Program-made: the position numbers and the translations under genes
The notes under the pieces: model-generated
Database searches by the model: none
What the model saw: only the letters and a program-made list of their open reading frames with translations
Told to the model about the DNA's origin: nothing
Part shown: piece by piece, positions 27,670 to 37,117 of the stretch
Layout: each line of letters begins with the position of its first letter
Position numbering within the stretch: position 1 is the stretch's first letter
Source: Planctomycetota bacterium
GTDB lineage: Bacteria; Planctomycetota; Phycisphaerae; Phycisphaerales; UBA5793
DNA length: 64,000 bases
Reading direction: 5' to 3'
Assembly (NCBI GenBank): GCA_013112555.1
Contig: JABFGK010000002.1
Span: forward strand, 992,001-1,056,000

Positions 27670-28005
27670 GGTGGCCGCGTGGCAGGAGAAAACCCCACGG
27701 ATCGGAATCCGTGGGCTTGATTGGCGTTACAGACCCCGTGATGTGCCGATGCATGTTGCGGGGTTTTGTTTCGCGCAGGATGGCCGTTGGGATTGCAACG
27801 AGGGGTGGTGGGCGTGGTAGAATCGGCTTAGGGTGGATTCCTGCGTGCGCGGGAATGACGGGAGGGGGAGGGAGAGGCCCTCACCCCCAGCCCCTCTCCC
27901 GACGGGAGAGTGGGGCAAGAGTGTCAATCGGGAGATTGGCGATCCGGAGGAAGGGGAGAGGATGGATTCCCGCGGTTTTGACTTGATTTGAATGGTAGAT
28001 CAACC
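27670..28005. repeat. Intergenic region with repeat block 9, upstream of the amidohydrolase operon
   Basis: No gene is seen. CCCCACGGAT...ATCCGTGGG (about 27694-27718) follows sod. A dRS3-like copy (27833-27861), the CCCCCAGCCCCTCTCCC module (27878-27912) and the CAATC..GATTGGC hairpin (27917-27950) follow. Last is a dRS3-like copy that stops in its centre (GATGGATTCCCGCGG, about 27960-27975), 30 bases before the first amidohydrolase gene. Confidence 0.75.
27793..27823 (+). promoter_or_regulatory. Possible promoter of the amidohydrolase operon
   Basis: TTGCAA (27793-27798) and TAGAAT (27818-27823) are separated by 19 bases. The spacing is longer than ideal. The same TAGAAT hexamer in a G-rich setting occurs before cinA and the M1 gene. 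Confidence 0.35.
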
Positions 28006-29556
28006 ATGACGACGAGAACGTGGAGGCGGACAATCGGCACTGATGATCGAGCACGTTCGGTGATCGGTGTGGGATTGGGACTGTCGATTCTGCTGGCCGG
28101 TGCGACGAGTGCGCACGGCCAGTTTTTTAATCGCGGCCCGAAGCCGGTTGTGTTTGAACATGCTCATGTGCTCACGATGACGGGGCGTGAACTGGAGGAC
28201 GCGGTCATCATTACCCGTGGCGGGGTGATTGAGCAAGTGGGCGTTGGCGTTGCGATTCCGGACGATGCGCGCGTGATTGACGCCGGCGGCATGACGGTCA
28301 CGCCCGGGCTGATTGATGTGAGCAGTGTGTTGGGGCTGGCATCGCCGAGCAGCAACTCGCCGGTGCATTACGCGATGGATGCATTTGATCCTTTTGACAT
28401 GAACACGTTTCGCGATGCCGTGCGCAACGGGGTGACGACGGTGTATCTGTCTCCCGGCGGCGGGGTCGGCGTCGGTGGTCGGGGATGTGTCGTCCGTTTC
28501 TCGCCGCGCAGCAACGGGGGCGGTGCGGGCGAAGCGGTGGAAGGCGGGGAAGCGCTGCATCTGGACCTGGGGTCGTCGGGGGGCCCGATCGGCCGATTGC
28601 ACACATACAACAGTGTGTGGCGGACATTCAAGGATGCGTTAGATTATCGCGAGTCGCTTGAGACGTATGACGAGGAACTCGAGGAGTACATCGAGAAGAT
28701 CAAGGAGCGGGCCGAGAAGGAAGCGAAGGAAGAGGCCGAGGGCAGCGACAAGAAGGGGAAGGGCGGCAATGGAGGAATGGCCGAGGTCAGCGACGATGGG
28801 CAGCGGCTGTCATTGCCGGGCGATCTGCAGGAGGAGCCGCCGCCGAGACGTCGGCCGCGCCCGAGGCCGCAGCCTGAAGGAAATGGCGGGGGTGGGCCGC
28901 CGGCCAAAGAGAATGGCGATGGCGACAAGAAGGATGAGGAGGAGATCAAGAAGCCGTCACAGCCGCGACCGAATCCCGCTGCAGAGGTTCTGCTGCGTGT
29001 GATTGATCACGAGTTGCCGGTTCGGATTCGGGCCGATCGCGATGCAGACATTCTCAATGCGCTGCAGTTGGCACATGATTTCGACATTGACATTGTGATC
29101 GAAGGGGCGGCTGAGTCGCACCTGGTGGCAGATGCATTGGCTGAGGCTGAGGTATCGGTAGTGCTCGATCCGTACATGGAACGGAGCGGGTATCGCAATG
29201 ATGTCTATCAGCGTCGTCAGGCTGACTTGACGCGCGTGCTGGATGAAGCGGGCGTGGACTGGGTTATTGGGAGCGGCGGCCGTGGCGCGAATCAGAGTCG
29301 TTTCATTCTGTTCCATGCCCAGCAAGCCTTGTCCCATGACACCGATGGATCTTTGCGTGCGTTGGAGGCAGTGACGTCTGATGCAGCAGCGTTCCTGGGA
29401 TTGTCGGATCAGATTGGTTCGATCGGTTGGGGCCGTTCGGCTGATCTGGTGCTGTGGGATGGTGACCCGCGATCGGGTAGTGCGGTGGTTGACAGCGTGT
29501 ACATTGGCGGCCGTCAGGTGTATCGACGGACGCCGGTTCCGGGGATCGGAGAGTGA
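28006..29556 (+). CDS. Amidohydrolase-like protein 1 (metal site lost), exported
   Basis: The product is 516 aa from ATG 28006 (track start is a TTG six codons earlier). A signal peptide (SVIGVGLGLSILLAGATSAHGQ) is followed by the amidohydrolase beta-domain (VLTMTGRELEDAVIITRGG). The barrel entry reads TPGLIDVSSVLG where active enzymes have PGLIDxHxH, and the later His positions are replaced (ELPVRIRADRDADIL). The insertion at about 210-320 has a Lys/Glu-rich helix, a Pro/Arg-rich stretch and Gly-rich spacers. The C-terminal family motif is present (QIGSIGWGRSADLVLWDGDP). First gene of the array, four bases before the next. Predicted to be non-catalytic. Confidence 0.82.
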   Translation: MTTRTWRRTIGTDDRARSVIGVGLGLSILLAGATSAHGQFFNRGPKPVVFEHAHVLTMTGRELEDAVIITRGGVIEQVGVGVAIPDDARVIDAGGMTVTPGLIDVSSVLGLASPSSNSPVHYAMDAFDPFDMNTFRDAVRNGVTTVYLSPGGGVGVGGRGCVVRFSPRSNGGGAGEAVEGGEALHLDLGSSGGPIGRLHTYNSVWRTFKDALDYRESLETYDEELEEYIEKIKERAEKEAKEEAEGSDKKGKGGNGGMAEVSDDGQRLSLPGDLQEEPPPRRRPRPRPQPEGNGGGGPPAKENGDGDKKDEEEIKKPSQPRPNPAAEVLLRVIDHELPVRIRADRDADILNALQLAHDFDIDIVIEGAAESHLVADALAEAEVSVVLDPYMERSGYRNDVYQRRQADLTRVLDEAGVDWVIGSGGRGANQSRFILFHAQQALSHDTDGSLRALEAVTSDAAAFLGLSDQIGSIGWGRSADLVLWDGDPRSGSAVVDSVYIGGRQVYRRTPVPGIGE

Positions 29557-29560
29557 TTGG

Positions 29561-30820
29561 ATGAAGATGACGATGATCAACAGGGCCGGTGTTATTGGTA
29601 TTGTCGGGTTGGCTGTGGCAGCAGCCACGGCGTCGCTTGTTTCGGGAGATGAGCCGATTGTCACGGCGCTGCGCTCGGAGGTTCTGCGTGCAGCGGGCGT
29701 GGTGGTGCTGGCCGACCATGCTGTCGGGCCGGACGGGCACTTGATTGATGATGCGGTATTGGTTGTCGATGCTCGTGGCCGGATCCGTGAGTTCGGGTCG
29801 GCTGCCGAGTTGGGATATGGGGAAGGTGAGCCGCGTCGTTCCGGGGGTCGTGAAGTGATTGAGTTGCCGGACGGGGCTGTTTTATGCCCGGGTCTGGTTG
29901 CGGTGGGATCAGAGTTGTGGGTCAGCGGGGGGAACTACGAACAGACGAAGTCGATTGACCCATCATTGTCGGTGATCGAGGCGTTTGACGGCTCGCAGTC
30001 GTCAGTGGTCGATGCGTTGAAGGCAGGGATCACCTCGACGATGGTGATTCCGAGGCCGAACAATGTTGTGTGTGGAACAGCAGCGGTGCTGAAGACGTGG
30101 CCGTGCGGGCCGGAGACGGGTTCGCTGCCGGGTGACCGGGTGTTGCGTGATGACGGCCCGGTGGTGTTGGCGCTCGGTCCTTCGACGTGGGATTTTGCCG
30201 GCGAGCCGACGTCGCGAGCCGGTGCACTTGCGTTGATTCGGCGTGAGTTCGACAGCGCGAAGGATGCCGATGGAGACGACGAGGCGTCAGTTCGGATGCG
30301 GCAACTCGTATCGGGCGAATTGGATTCGATCGTGTGGGCGGCAGAGGTTGAGGATGTACAGGCGGTCGTCCGGGTTCTGATGCCGCGCGGCGTGAATCCG
30401 GTTGTGTTTCACGGCGGGAATCCGCTTGAGTGCGGTGCATGGTTGAAGGAGACGGGCAAGCCGGTGGTTCTGGGGCCGCTGGGTTTTGGGAGCGGGCCGG
30501 GTCAACTGTATGGGCCGGCTGCATTGTCTCAGAGCGGTGTTGAGATTGCGTTTGCCGGGCAGATGCCGGTGGCAGCGCCTGACAGTTTGCGGATTTCGGC
30601 TGCGTTGGCAGCGCGATATGGGATGGATGCAGCGGCCGCTCGGCGTGCGATTACCTCGGTGCCGGCTGCGGTGGCCGGCGTATCGGATCGCGTCGGTTCG
30701 TTTGCCCCGGGGCTTGATGCCGACTTCGTGGTGTTTTCGGGTGACCCGATTTCGCTGAGTTCGTCGGTACTCGAGGTTTGGGTGAACGGGACGCGGGTGA
30801 TGCCCGGTGCGATTGAATAG
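29561..30820 (+). CDS. Amidohydrolase-like protein 2 (metal site lost), exported
   Basis: The product is 419 aa. The track ORF begins far upstream inside gene 1; ATG 29561, four bases after that gene's stop, starts a signal peptide (MINRAGVIGIVGLAVAAATASLVSG). The barrel-entry motif reads CPGLVAVGSELW, without HxH. No Lys/Glu-rich helical insert is present, unlike several paralogs. The end motif is DRVGSFAPGLDADFVVFSGD. Tight spacing implies translational coupling to gene 1. Catalytic activity is unlikely. Confidence 0.8.
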   Translation: MKMTMINRAGVIGIVGLAVAAATASLVSGDEPIVTALRSEVLRAAGVVVLADHAVGPDGHLIDDAVLVVDARGRIREFGSAAELGYGEGEPRRSGGREVIELPDGAVLCPGLVAVGSELWVSGGNYEQTKSIDPSLSVIEAFDGSQSSVVDALKAGITSTMVIPRPNNVVCGTAAVLKTWPCGPETGSLPGDRVLRDDGPVVLALGPSTWDFAGEPTSRAGALALIRREFDSAKDADGDDEASVRMRQLVSGELDSIVWAAEVEDVQAVVRVLMPRGVNPVVFHGGNPLECGAWLKETGKPVVLGPLGFGSGPGQLYGPAALSQSGVEIAFAGQMPVAAPDSLRISAALAARYGMDAAAARRAITSVPAAVAGVSDRVGSFAPGLDADFVVFSGDPISLSSSVLEVWVNGTRVMPGAIE

Positions 30821-30892
30821 TCGGATATCGTGGAAACGGGACAGAACGGGACGCGGGATTTTGTTATTTGGACAGCGACACGGAGGTGTGTC

Positions 30893-32474
30893 ATGATGAA
30901 CCTCACGAGGCAACGAAATCGAATTTGGCCGACTCTCGCCGGGGCTGTTGCGTTGGCGATTGCAGTTGGTTTTTCTTGTTCGGATGGGTACGCAGCGTCT
31001 GATGAGGCGGCGTACTACATTCATGCCGGGACGGTTCACGTTGGGAACGGGACGGTGATTGAAGACGGCGCGGTCGTGGTGCAGGGCAGCACGATCGTTG
31101 CAGTAGGGTCGGCCGGCGAGATTGCGGTTCCTGATGGGGCAACCGTGATTGAGTTGGGTGACGGGTCGGTCAGCCCGGGGCTGATTGATGCGAACGCCCA
31201 GGTCGAGCCGGGTGATCTGGTTTCGTCCGGTCCTCGTGGGGGTCTGGGTGATGAGCCGGGCCCGGCTGATGACTCATCCCCGAATGCACTGCGCTTGATG
31301 TTCTCGAATCCTGACGGTCATGGCGGAGATCATGAGCACGTGCCGATGGCCTGTGATGGGACGGTGGCCTGTGCGCTGGCTTCGTCGCATGAGAATCTGG
31401 GCCCGGATCAGATCTGCCCAGTCTGCGGCGGCGGGCCGGGGCGCGGGTCCGGGTGCAGCATTGCGCGCGGCTTTTGCTTCGGGAGTCGGTGGCCAGAGTT
31501 CGGCGACGGAGGCATCGTCGGAGGTGGTGCCGCACACGCTGGTGATTGACACGATTCGCTTTGGTTCGCCGGACTGGGAGCGGTTGGCCCGTGGCGGGGT
31601 GACGACGGTGTTCGCATCCCCGGATTCGGCAGCCGTGATCGGGCCGCGTGGTGCGATTCTGCATACGGCAGGCCCGTGGGCCGGTCGGATTGTTTCCGAG
31701 GCCTCGGATGTGAAGGCCACGATCGGGACGGACACATATTCGCAGGGTGGTGGGAACAACTCGCCATATCGGAACTATGTGACGAATCGAACCCGGCGGC
31801 CAAACTCGCGGATGGGTGTGGCCTGGGTATTCCGGAAGGCCATGTACGACACGTTGCGGTATCGGGAGGGGCACGAGTTGGAGGGGACGGACGTTCCGGA
31901 CGCGCCGGCCATGGAAGTGCTTTCTGAGGTGTTTGCCGGGCAGATTCCGTTGCGTATTCAGGCACGGCAGCAGTTGGACATTGCGACGGCGTTGCGGGTC
32001 TCGGAGGAATTCGGTTTGCCATTCACGCTGTTGGAGGCGACGGAGGCATACCGGTGTCTGGACGAGTTGAAGGCTGCGAACGTGCCGGTGATATTCGGCC
32101 CGATTTACACGGACCCGAGCGGGTTGCGGCAGCGTTCTTCGGAGACGCGGGAGTCGCGGCTGGGGACGATTACGGAGTTACTGGATGCCGGGATCGACAC
32201 GGCCTTGAGCGCGCAGGACTTGCGTGAGGAGGACGGATTGATTCGTCAGGCAATGTATGCCGTGCGGGCCGGGGTGGAAGCCGAGACGGCGTTGCGTCTG
32301 GTCACCGAAGTGCCGGCACGGATGTTGGGTCTGGGGGATCGGCTGGGCACGGTGGAGACCGGCAAGCAGGCTGATTTGGTCGTGTGGTCCGGCGAGCCGC
32401 TGGAGGCGACCTCGAAGCCGTTGGTCGTGATGATCAAGGGTTCCGTGGTTGTTGATGAGCGGGCGGAAGGTTGA
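30893..32474 (+). pseudogene. Amidohydrolase-like protein 3, split by a +1 frameshift
   Basis: Two track ORFs (to 31549 and from 31320) form one gene. ATG 30893 follows CGGAGG. Frame one encodes a signal peptide (LAGAVALAIAVGFSC), the beta-domain (VHVGNGTVIEDGAVVV), the barrel entry SPGLIDANAQ without HxH, and a His/Cys-rich stretch ending in QICPVCGG. Frame two resumes with AALRAAFASGVGGQ and GVTTVFASPDSAAV and continues to the family end motif DRLGTVETGKQADLVVWSGE. One extra base, probably between about 31425 and 31460 in a GC-rich run, would explain the break. The rest is undamaged, so it is recent or an assembly error. The barrel His positions are replaced (IPLRIQARQQLDIATALR). Confidence 0.78.
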
Positions 32475-32614
32475 AATGAATCATGCTGACGACGCTGATG
32501 TCGTTGGGTCGTCGGTTGATTGAGATACGGCGTTTTGTTGTGTTGTCCATGTTTTTTCGTCACGTGAGAGTCCTGCCTTTATTGGGTGCGGCTCTGAGCG
32601 ACGGGAGTAGAGGG

Positions 32615-34171
32615 ATGCGATTTCGAGTGAGGTCGACCGTCGGATCGATGGTGGCTGCAGTGATGGCGGTTGGATTTGTATCGTTCATGCCGACGGGGTT
32701 TGCCCAGCAGCCGGAGTCTGCAGCATCAGGCCCGCCGCCTGCCAAGGTGGCTTTGACCGGCGGCCGGATTATCCCGGTGGTCGGCCCTGAGATTGCGACG
32801 GGCACCATCGTGGTTGAGCACGGCCGGATCACGGCTGTGGGCCCGACCGACGAGGTGAAGATTCCGTATGACGCGATGGAGGTTGACGTGTCCGGCAAGG
32901 TGGTGATGCCGGGGATGATTGACCCGCAATCGTGGCGTGGGCTGGACGTGTCAAACGAGAATCTGCCGGTGGCGCCGTTTCTTGATGTGTATGACGCGAT
33001 TGATCCGTCTCGATTGTATTTTGAGGATGCATTGCGTGACGGTGTGCTGGCCATCCATGTGATTCAGGCTGACAACTGCGTCATCGGCGGGTTGAGCCGT
33101 GTGGTGAAGCCGATCGGGTTGACGCCGGATGAGATGACGATTGCCGCCCAGAATGGGATCAAGATGTCGATCACGCCGAAGCGCGGGTTCGATCGGATGC
33201 GGCAACTCACGACGTTGCGAGAGACGTTTGCGGAGTTGGATTGGTATCTTGAGCAGTTGGCCGAGCAGAAGTATGAGGAATCGCTGGAGGAGAAGGAGAA
33301 GAAGATCGACGTTGGGCCGGCAGAGGCCCGGGAGCGTGGGAAGGATCTGATTAAGGACGAGGACTACGACGACAAGCACGCGAATCTCATGAGATTGCGT
33401 CGTGGGGATTTCGGGGCCTGGATATTCTGCGGTGCTGCGATGGACGTGCAGCCGGGCATTACGCTGGCGACCGATGAGGGGTTCCTTGACAATGCCGTGT
33501 TCATTCTCGGCGCGGAGGCGCATAAGGCCGTCACGCAGTTGAAGGCTGCCGGTCGCCCGGTGCTGCTGCCGGGGAATCTGTATTATCGGGAACGGGATCA
33601 GTTGACGGGCGAGTTGAAGGAAGTGTTCATCCCGAGCGAGATCCATGACGCCGGGCTCATGTTTGCGTTGCAGCCGAACCCGGGCGGCTCGCTCGCTGAG
33701 GCGTATCTGAACTATCAGGCAGCGATGTGTGTGCGGAACGGGATCCCGCGGCAGACGGCCCTTGAAGCGATCACAATCAACCCGGCGACGATGATGGGTG
33801 TTGGCGATGAGCTCGGCTCGATTGAACCGGGCAAGATTGCGAACCTCGTGGTCATGTCGGGTGACCCGTTTGATTTCGAATCATGGGTGGAACTGTGTTA
33901 CATTGACGGCATTCTGGCATACGACCGTGCCCGCGACTACCGGCTGGAGAAGCAGTTGGAGTTGGAGGCAACGCGTGCCGAGCAGGCCAAAGCGGAAGAG
34001 GATGCCACCAAGGGTAAGCCTGACGATGACGACGGGGACGACTCGGCTGAGGAGGGTGACGAAGCAACGTCGGAAGGAGCATCAGCCGAGGGTTCTTCTG
34101 AGGAAGGCGACGGCGATGGTGACGGCGACGGCAGCGGCGAGTCCGGTGACACGGGAGGAGGCGATCAATGA
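32615..34171 (+). CDS. Amidohydrolase-like protein 4 (metal site lost), exported
   Basis: The product is 518 aa from ATG 32615 (GGGAGTAGAGGG upstream); the track start lies 44 codons earlier in the spacer. A signal peptide (SMVAAVMAVGFVSFMPTGFAQ) is followed by the beta-domain and the barrel entry MPGMIDPQSWRG, without HxH. A Glu/Lys-rich helix (LAEQKYEESLEEKEKKID) is inserted at about 215-245. The end motif is DELGSIEPGKIANLVVMSGD, followed by a 60-residue acidic, Gly/Ser-rich tail. Its stop overlaps ATG 34168 (ATGA). Predicted non-catalytic. Confidence 0.82.
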   Translation: MRFRVRSTVGSMVAAVMAVGFVSFMPTGFAQQPESAASGPPPAKVALTGGRIIPVVGPEIATGTIVVEHGRITAVGPTDEVKIPYDAMEVDVSGKVVMPGMIDPQSWRGLDVSNENLPVAPFLDVYDAIDPSRLYFEDALRDGVLAIHVIQADNCVIGGLSRVVKPIGLTPDEMTIAAQNGIKMSITPKRGFDRMRQLTTLRETFAELDWYLEQLAEQKYEESLEEKEKKIDVGPAEARERGKDLIKDEDYDDKHANLMRLRRGDFGAWIFCGAAMDVQPGITLATDEGFLDNAVFILGAEAHKAVTQLKAAGRPVLLPGNLYYRERDQLTGELKEVFIPSEIHDAGLMFALQPNPGGSLAEAYLNYQAAMCVRNGIPRQTALEAITINPATMMGVGDELGSIEPGKIANLVVMSGDPFDFESWVELCYIDGILAYDRARDYRLEKQLELEATRAEQAKAEEDATKGKPDDDDGDDSAEEGDEATSEGASAEGSSEEGDGDGDGDGSGESGDTGGGDQ

Positions 34172-34249
34172 ATCCGGTGTGCCAGACGGGACAGCGTGAT
34201 GCGGGGATGACGACCCATCGCCGGGGCGCGTTGCGGCCGATCGTCCGTT

Positions 34250-37117
34250 GTGACGTGGGGCAAGGTGGGTGCGGCTTCGGCTGTGCTTGCCGGCGCTGCG
34301 TTGTCGGGCGCGTGGGCGCCAGGGGCCGGGATGCGCGATGTCGAGGCCGCAGCGAATTCGTTCGTTGTTTGCGCCGGTCGGGTGATCACATCATCGTGGC
34401 GCGGCGAATGGGACATCGCCGACGGCATAATTGTGGTCCGGGACGGGCGAATCGAAGCCGTGGGCAGTGCGGATGACGTTGACGTGCCGCTCGGCCTGCC
34501 GGTGTATCACTACCCGGACGCGACGGTCATGCCGGGCATGGTGGCTGCGTGTTCGAACGTCGTGGGCCAACGGTCCGGCGACGAGTCGATCGGTGCGGGT
34601 TATTCGGCATTGGACGCGTTCAACGTGTACGGCGATTATCGCGGGATCCTTGCCGGCGGCGTGACGACGGTGCACATTGATCCCGGGTGGTATCGCCTTG
34701 TTTCGGGGCAGGGTGCCGTTGTTAAGTTGGGCGGCGAGCCGGGGTCACGGGTGTTACAATCACCTTCGGATATGACGTTCAATCTGGGCCCGCGTGCGTA
34801 CCTGCCTCCGGATATCGTGGAGGAGGTGTACCCGTCTTCGGGCGCCGAGCCGATTGAGCCGGGTGTGCCCCAGCGGCCGGATTCTCGGATCGGTCAATAT
34901 CTGGCATTGCGTGAGGCACTTGATTCATCGGTGATCGGAACGGGTGAGTTCAACGTCCATCTGCGTGATTTGAGTGCCTGGTGGCAGGCCGGCGGGACGG
35001 CCCGTGTGCAGGTGAACGACGCGGCCGATATTGCCGGGGCCATTCAGTTTTTCTCATCGAATTTGATGGGGTCGCCGGTCAGTCGTTCCCGTTCGAATTC
35101 GAATGGTGTGAAGCCGTATCTGGTTGGTTGTCGCGAGATTGGGGACGTTCTTGATCTCGTGTCTGATGCCAATATGGGATTCGTGTACACCTTGCCCAGC
35201 CCGCTGGGGCAGCCGGGCGGGAATCTCGGGAACAATCCGGAGGCACGCGATGCAGACATCACGGTCTTGTCCGGTCTGTTCGAGGCAGCGGATGAAGGCC
35301 GAGTGAGTTTGAGCACCGGTTCGGGTGCCAGCCCGTCGGGGTTGCGGTTGGCTGCTGCGACGGCCTTGCGCGCGGGATTGACGGAGCGACAGATTGTCAA
35401 TGCGATTACGAGTGTGCCGGCTCGTCAGTTGGGGCTCGGTGGTCGTGTGGGGACGATTGCGCCGGGTGCCGATGCTGACTTTGTCGTGCTGTCCGGCGCG
35501 CCGTTGTCAATTGAGACGCATGTACTGAAGACGTTTGTCAACGGCGTCGAGGCGTATTCGATTGATCAGGATGATGAATGGGGCGAGGCGTTGGTGGTAC
35601 GGGCCGGGACGATCTGGCTCGGGCCGAACAACTGGCTGCATGATGGGGCCGTGCTCATAGAGGATGGGAAGATTGTGTCGGTGGGTCAGCGGGTGCCGAC
35701 GCCGCCGAATGCGCGCGTGATTGATGCCGGTCCGGATGCGTTTGTGACTCCTGGGCTGATTGATGCCTACGGGCATCTCGGGTTGGCCGGCGACCAGTCG
35801 GCAATCCCGCCGAACCTGCCGTTGGAGCGTCTGGTCGGGTACCCGGATGTCTCGGCCGGTCGGGTGGCGCGATCGGGTGTGACGACCGTGCTGACCGGGC
35901 CGTACCGCTTTGATAACAACGGATCGCGTATTGCAGCGATCAAGACGTGGGGCGGTTCGCGTGAGGCTCGGGTTGTGAATGGGACGGCTGCGATTGCGTT
36001 TGATGTGCGTGGCGGGAACCCGCGTTCATTGGCGAACCGGATCAAGCAGCGTCTCGAAGCGGGCAAGAAGTATGTTGAGAAGTGGAAGAAGTATGAAGAG
36101 GAACTGAAGGAGTGGGAGAAGAAAAAGGCTGAGGGCAAACTCGAAGGAGATGCCAAGCCGAAGACGGAGGAGATTGTCGAGGAAACAGCCAAGGAGGATC
36201 CGATCACGGGTCGGTGGTCGATGCGTATTTTCGGCGGTCCGATGCCGAATGAGGAAGAGGGGGAGATCGCGCTGAAGTTGACCGGGTCGTCGATTGAGGG
36301 TCGTGTGACGGAGCCGTATGTGCCGATCGAGCACAAGATCATCGGGACGCTTGATGGCACGCACATTACCGGCACGATCGAAGTTGATACCGGTGGGATG
36401 GGGACGCCGACGTGGGAAGCCGAATTGCAGGGCGAAGACTTCATGTCCGGTACGGCCGGGATTGAAGGGCTTGCCACGGTGAACTTTGAAGCCACGCGCA
36501 CAAGTAAGGAGGCGGTGGAGTTCAAGGTTTCGAAGCGGAAGCGACGGACGACGGGGAAGGACGGCCGGCCATTGCCGCCGAAGGTTGATGAATCACTGGA
36601 GCCGATTCGGGCCCTGTTGAATAAGCAAATCCCGGCCTTGGTGGCGGTGAGCAGTGCGGATGAGATTGATGCACTCCTCAAGTTGATTTCGGAGTATGAA
36701 CTCGGCGTCGTGCTGCTCGGGGCAGAGGGGGCGCGAGATCGGACCGATCTGTTGAAAGAGAAGCAGGTCGGCGTGGTGTTGCCGACGCGCGTTCTGCGCC
36801 AGGATGACTGGGAGTGGTATCACCAGGGCGATGATTTGTCACGCCGGGGGATTCCGGTTGCGTTCCAGAGTAATGCGGAAGACGGAGCCCGGACATTGCC
36901 GGAAATGGCGTTGTATGCCGTTTCGCGTGGCATGTCGCCGGAGTCGGCGTTGGCCGCGTTCAGTGTCGATGCTGCCCGGATGTTCAAGTTGGATGATCGG
37001 ATCGGGTCGATTGCTCCGGGTCGCGAGGGTGACCTGGTGATCTTCTCGGGATATCCGTTTGAGGCACAGACGGTTGTTGAGCGAGTGATTGTGGGCGGCA
37101 AGGAGATTCAGCCGTGA
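34250..37117 (+). CDS. Double amidohydrolase-like protein 5 with inserted beta domain, exported
   Basis: The product is 955 aa from GTG 34250. An ATG at 34168 overlaps the previous stop but reads another frame; one extra G in GTGGGG (34255-34260) would join them, so the real N-terminus may be about 27 residues longer. A signal-like segment is followed by two amidohydrolase modules. Module 1 (about 30-440) has entry motif MPGMVAACSN and end motif GRVGTIAPGADADFVVLSGA. Module 2 (about 445-955) has TPGLIDAYGHLG and DRIGSIAPGREGDLVIFSGY. Neither keeps HxH. Module 2 carries a Lys/Glu-rich helix and a beta-rich domain of about 100 residues (DPITGRWSMRIFGGP ... GTLDGTHITGTIEV). Predicted to be a structural or binding pseudoenzyme. 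Confidence 0.82.
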   Translation: MTWGKVGAASAVLAGAALSGAWAPGAGMRDVEAAANSFVVCAGRVITSSWRGEWDIADGIIVVRDGRIEAVGSADDVDVPLGLPVYHYPDATVMPGMVAACSNVVGQRSGDESIGAGYSALDAFNVYGDYRGILAGGVTTVHIDPGWYRLVSGQGAVVKLGGEPGSRVLQSPSDMTFNLGPRAYLPPDIVEEVYPSSGAEPIEPGVPQRPDSRIGQYLALREALDSSVIGTGEFNVHLRDLSAWWQAGGTARVQVNDAADIAGAIQFFSSNLMGSPVSRSRSNSNGVKPYLVGCREIGDVLDLVSDANMGFVYTLPSPLGQPGGNLGNNPEARDADITVLSGLFEAADEGRVSLSTGSGASPSGLRLAAATALRAGLTERQIVNAITSVPARQLGLGGRVGTIAPGADADFVVLSGAPLSIETHVLKTFVNGVEAYSIDQDDEWGEALVVRAGTIWLGPNNWLHDGAVLIEDGKIVSVGQRVPTPPNARVIDAGPDAFVTPGLIDAYGHLGLAGDQSAIPPNLPLERLVGYPDVSAGRVARSGVTTVLTGPYRFDNNGSRIAAIKTWGGSREARVVNGTAAIAFDVRGGNPRSLANRIKQRLEAGKKYVEKWKKYEEELKEWEKKKAEGKLEGDAKPKTEEIVEETAKEDPITGRWSMRIFGGPMPNEEEGEIALKLTGSSIEGRVTEPYVPIEHKIIGTLDGTHITGTIEVDTGGMGTPTWEAELQGEDFMSGTAGIEGLATVNFEATRTSKEAVEFKVSKRKRRTTGKDGRPLPPKVDESLEPIRALLNKQIPALVAVSSADEIDALLKLISEYELGVVLLGAEGARDRTDLLKEKQVGVVLPTRVLRQDDWEWYHQGDDLSRRGIPVAFQSNAEDGARTLPEMALYAVSRGMSPESALAAFSVDAARMFKLDDRIGSIAPGREGDLVIFSGYPFEAQTVVERVIVGGKEIQP

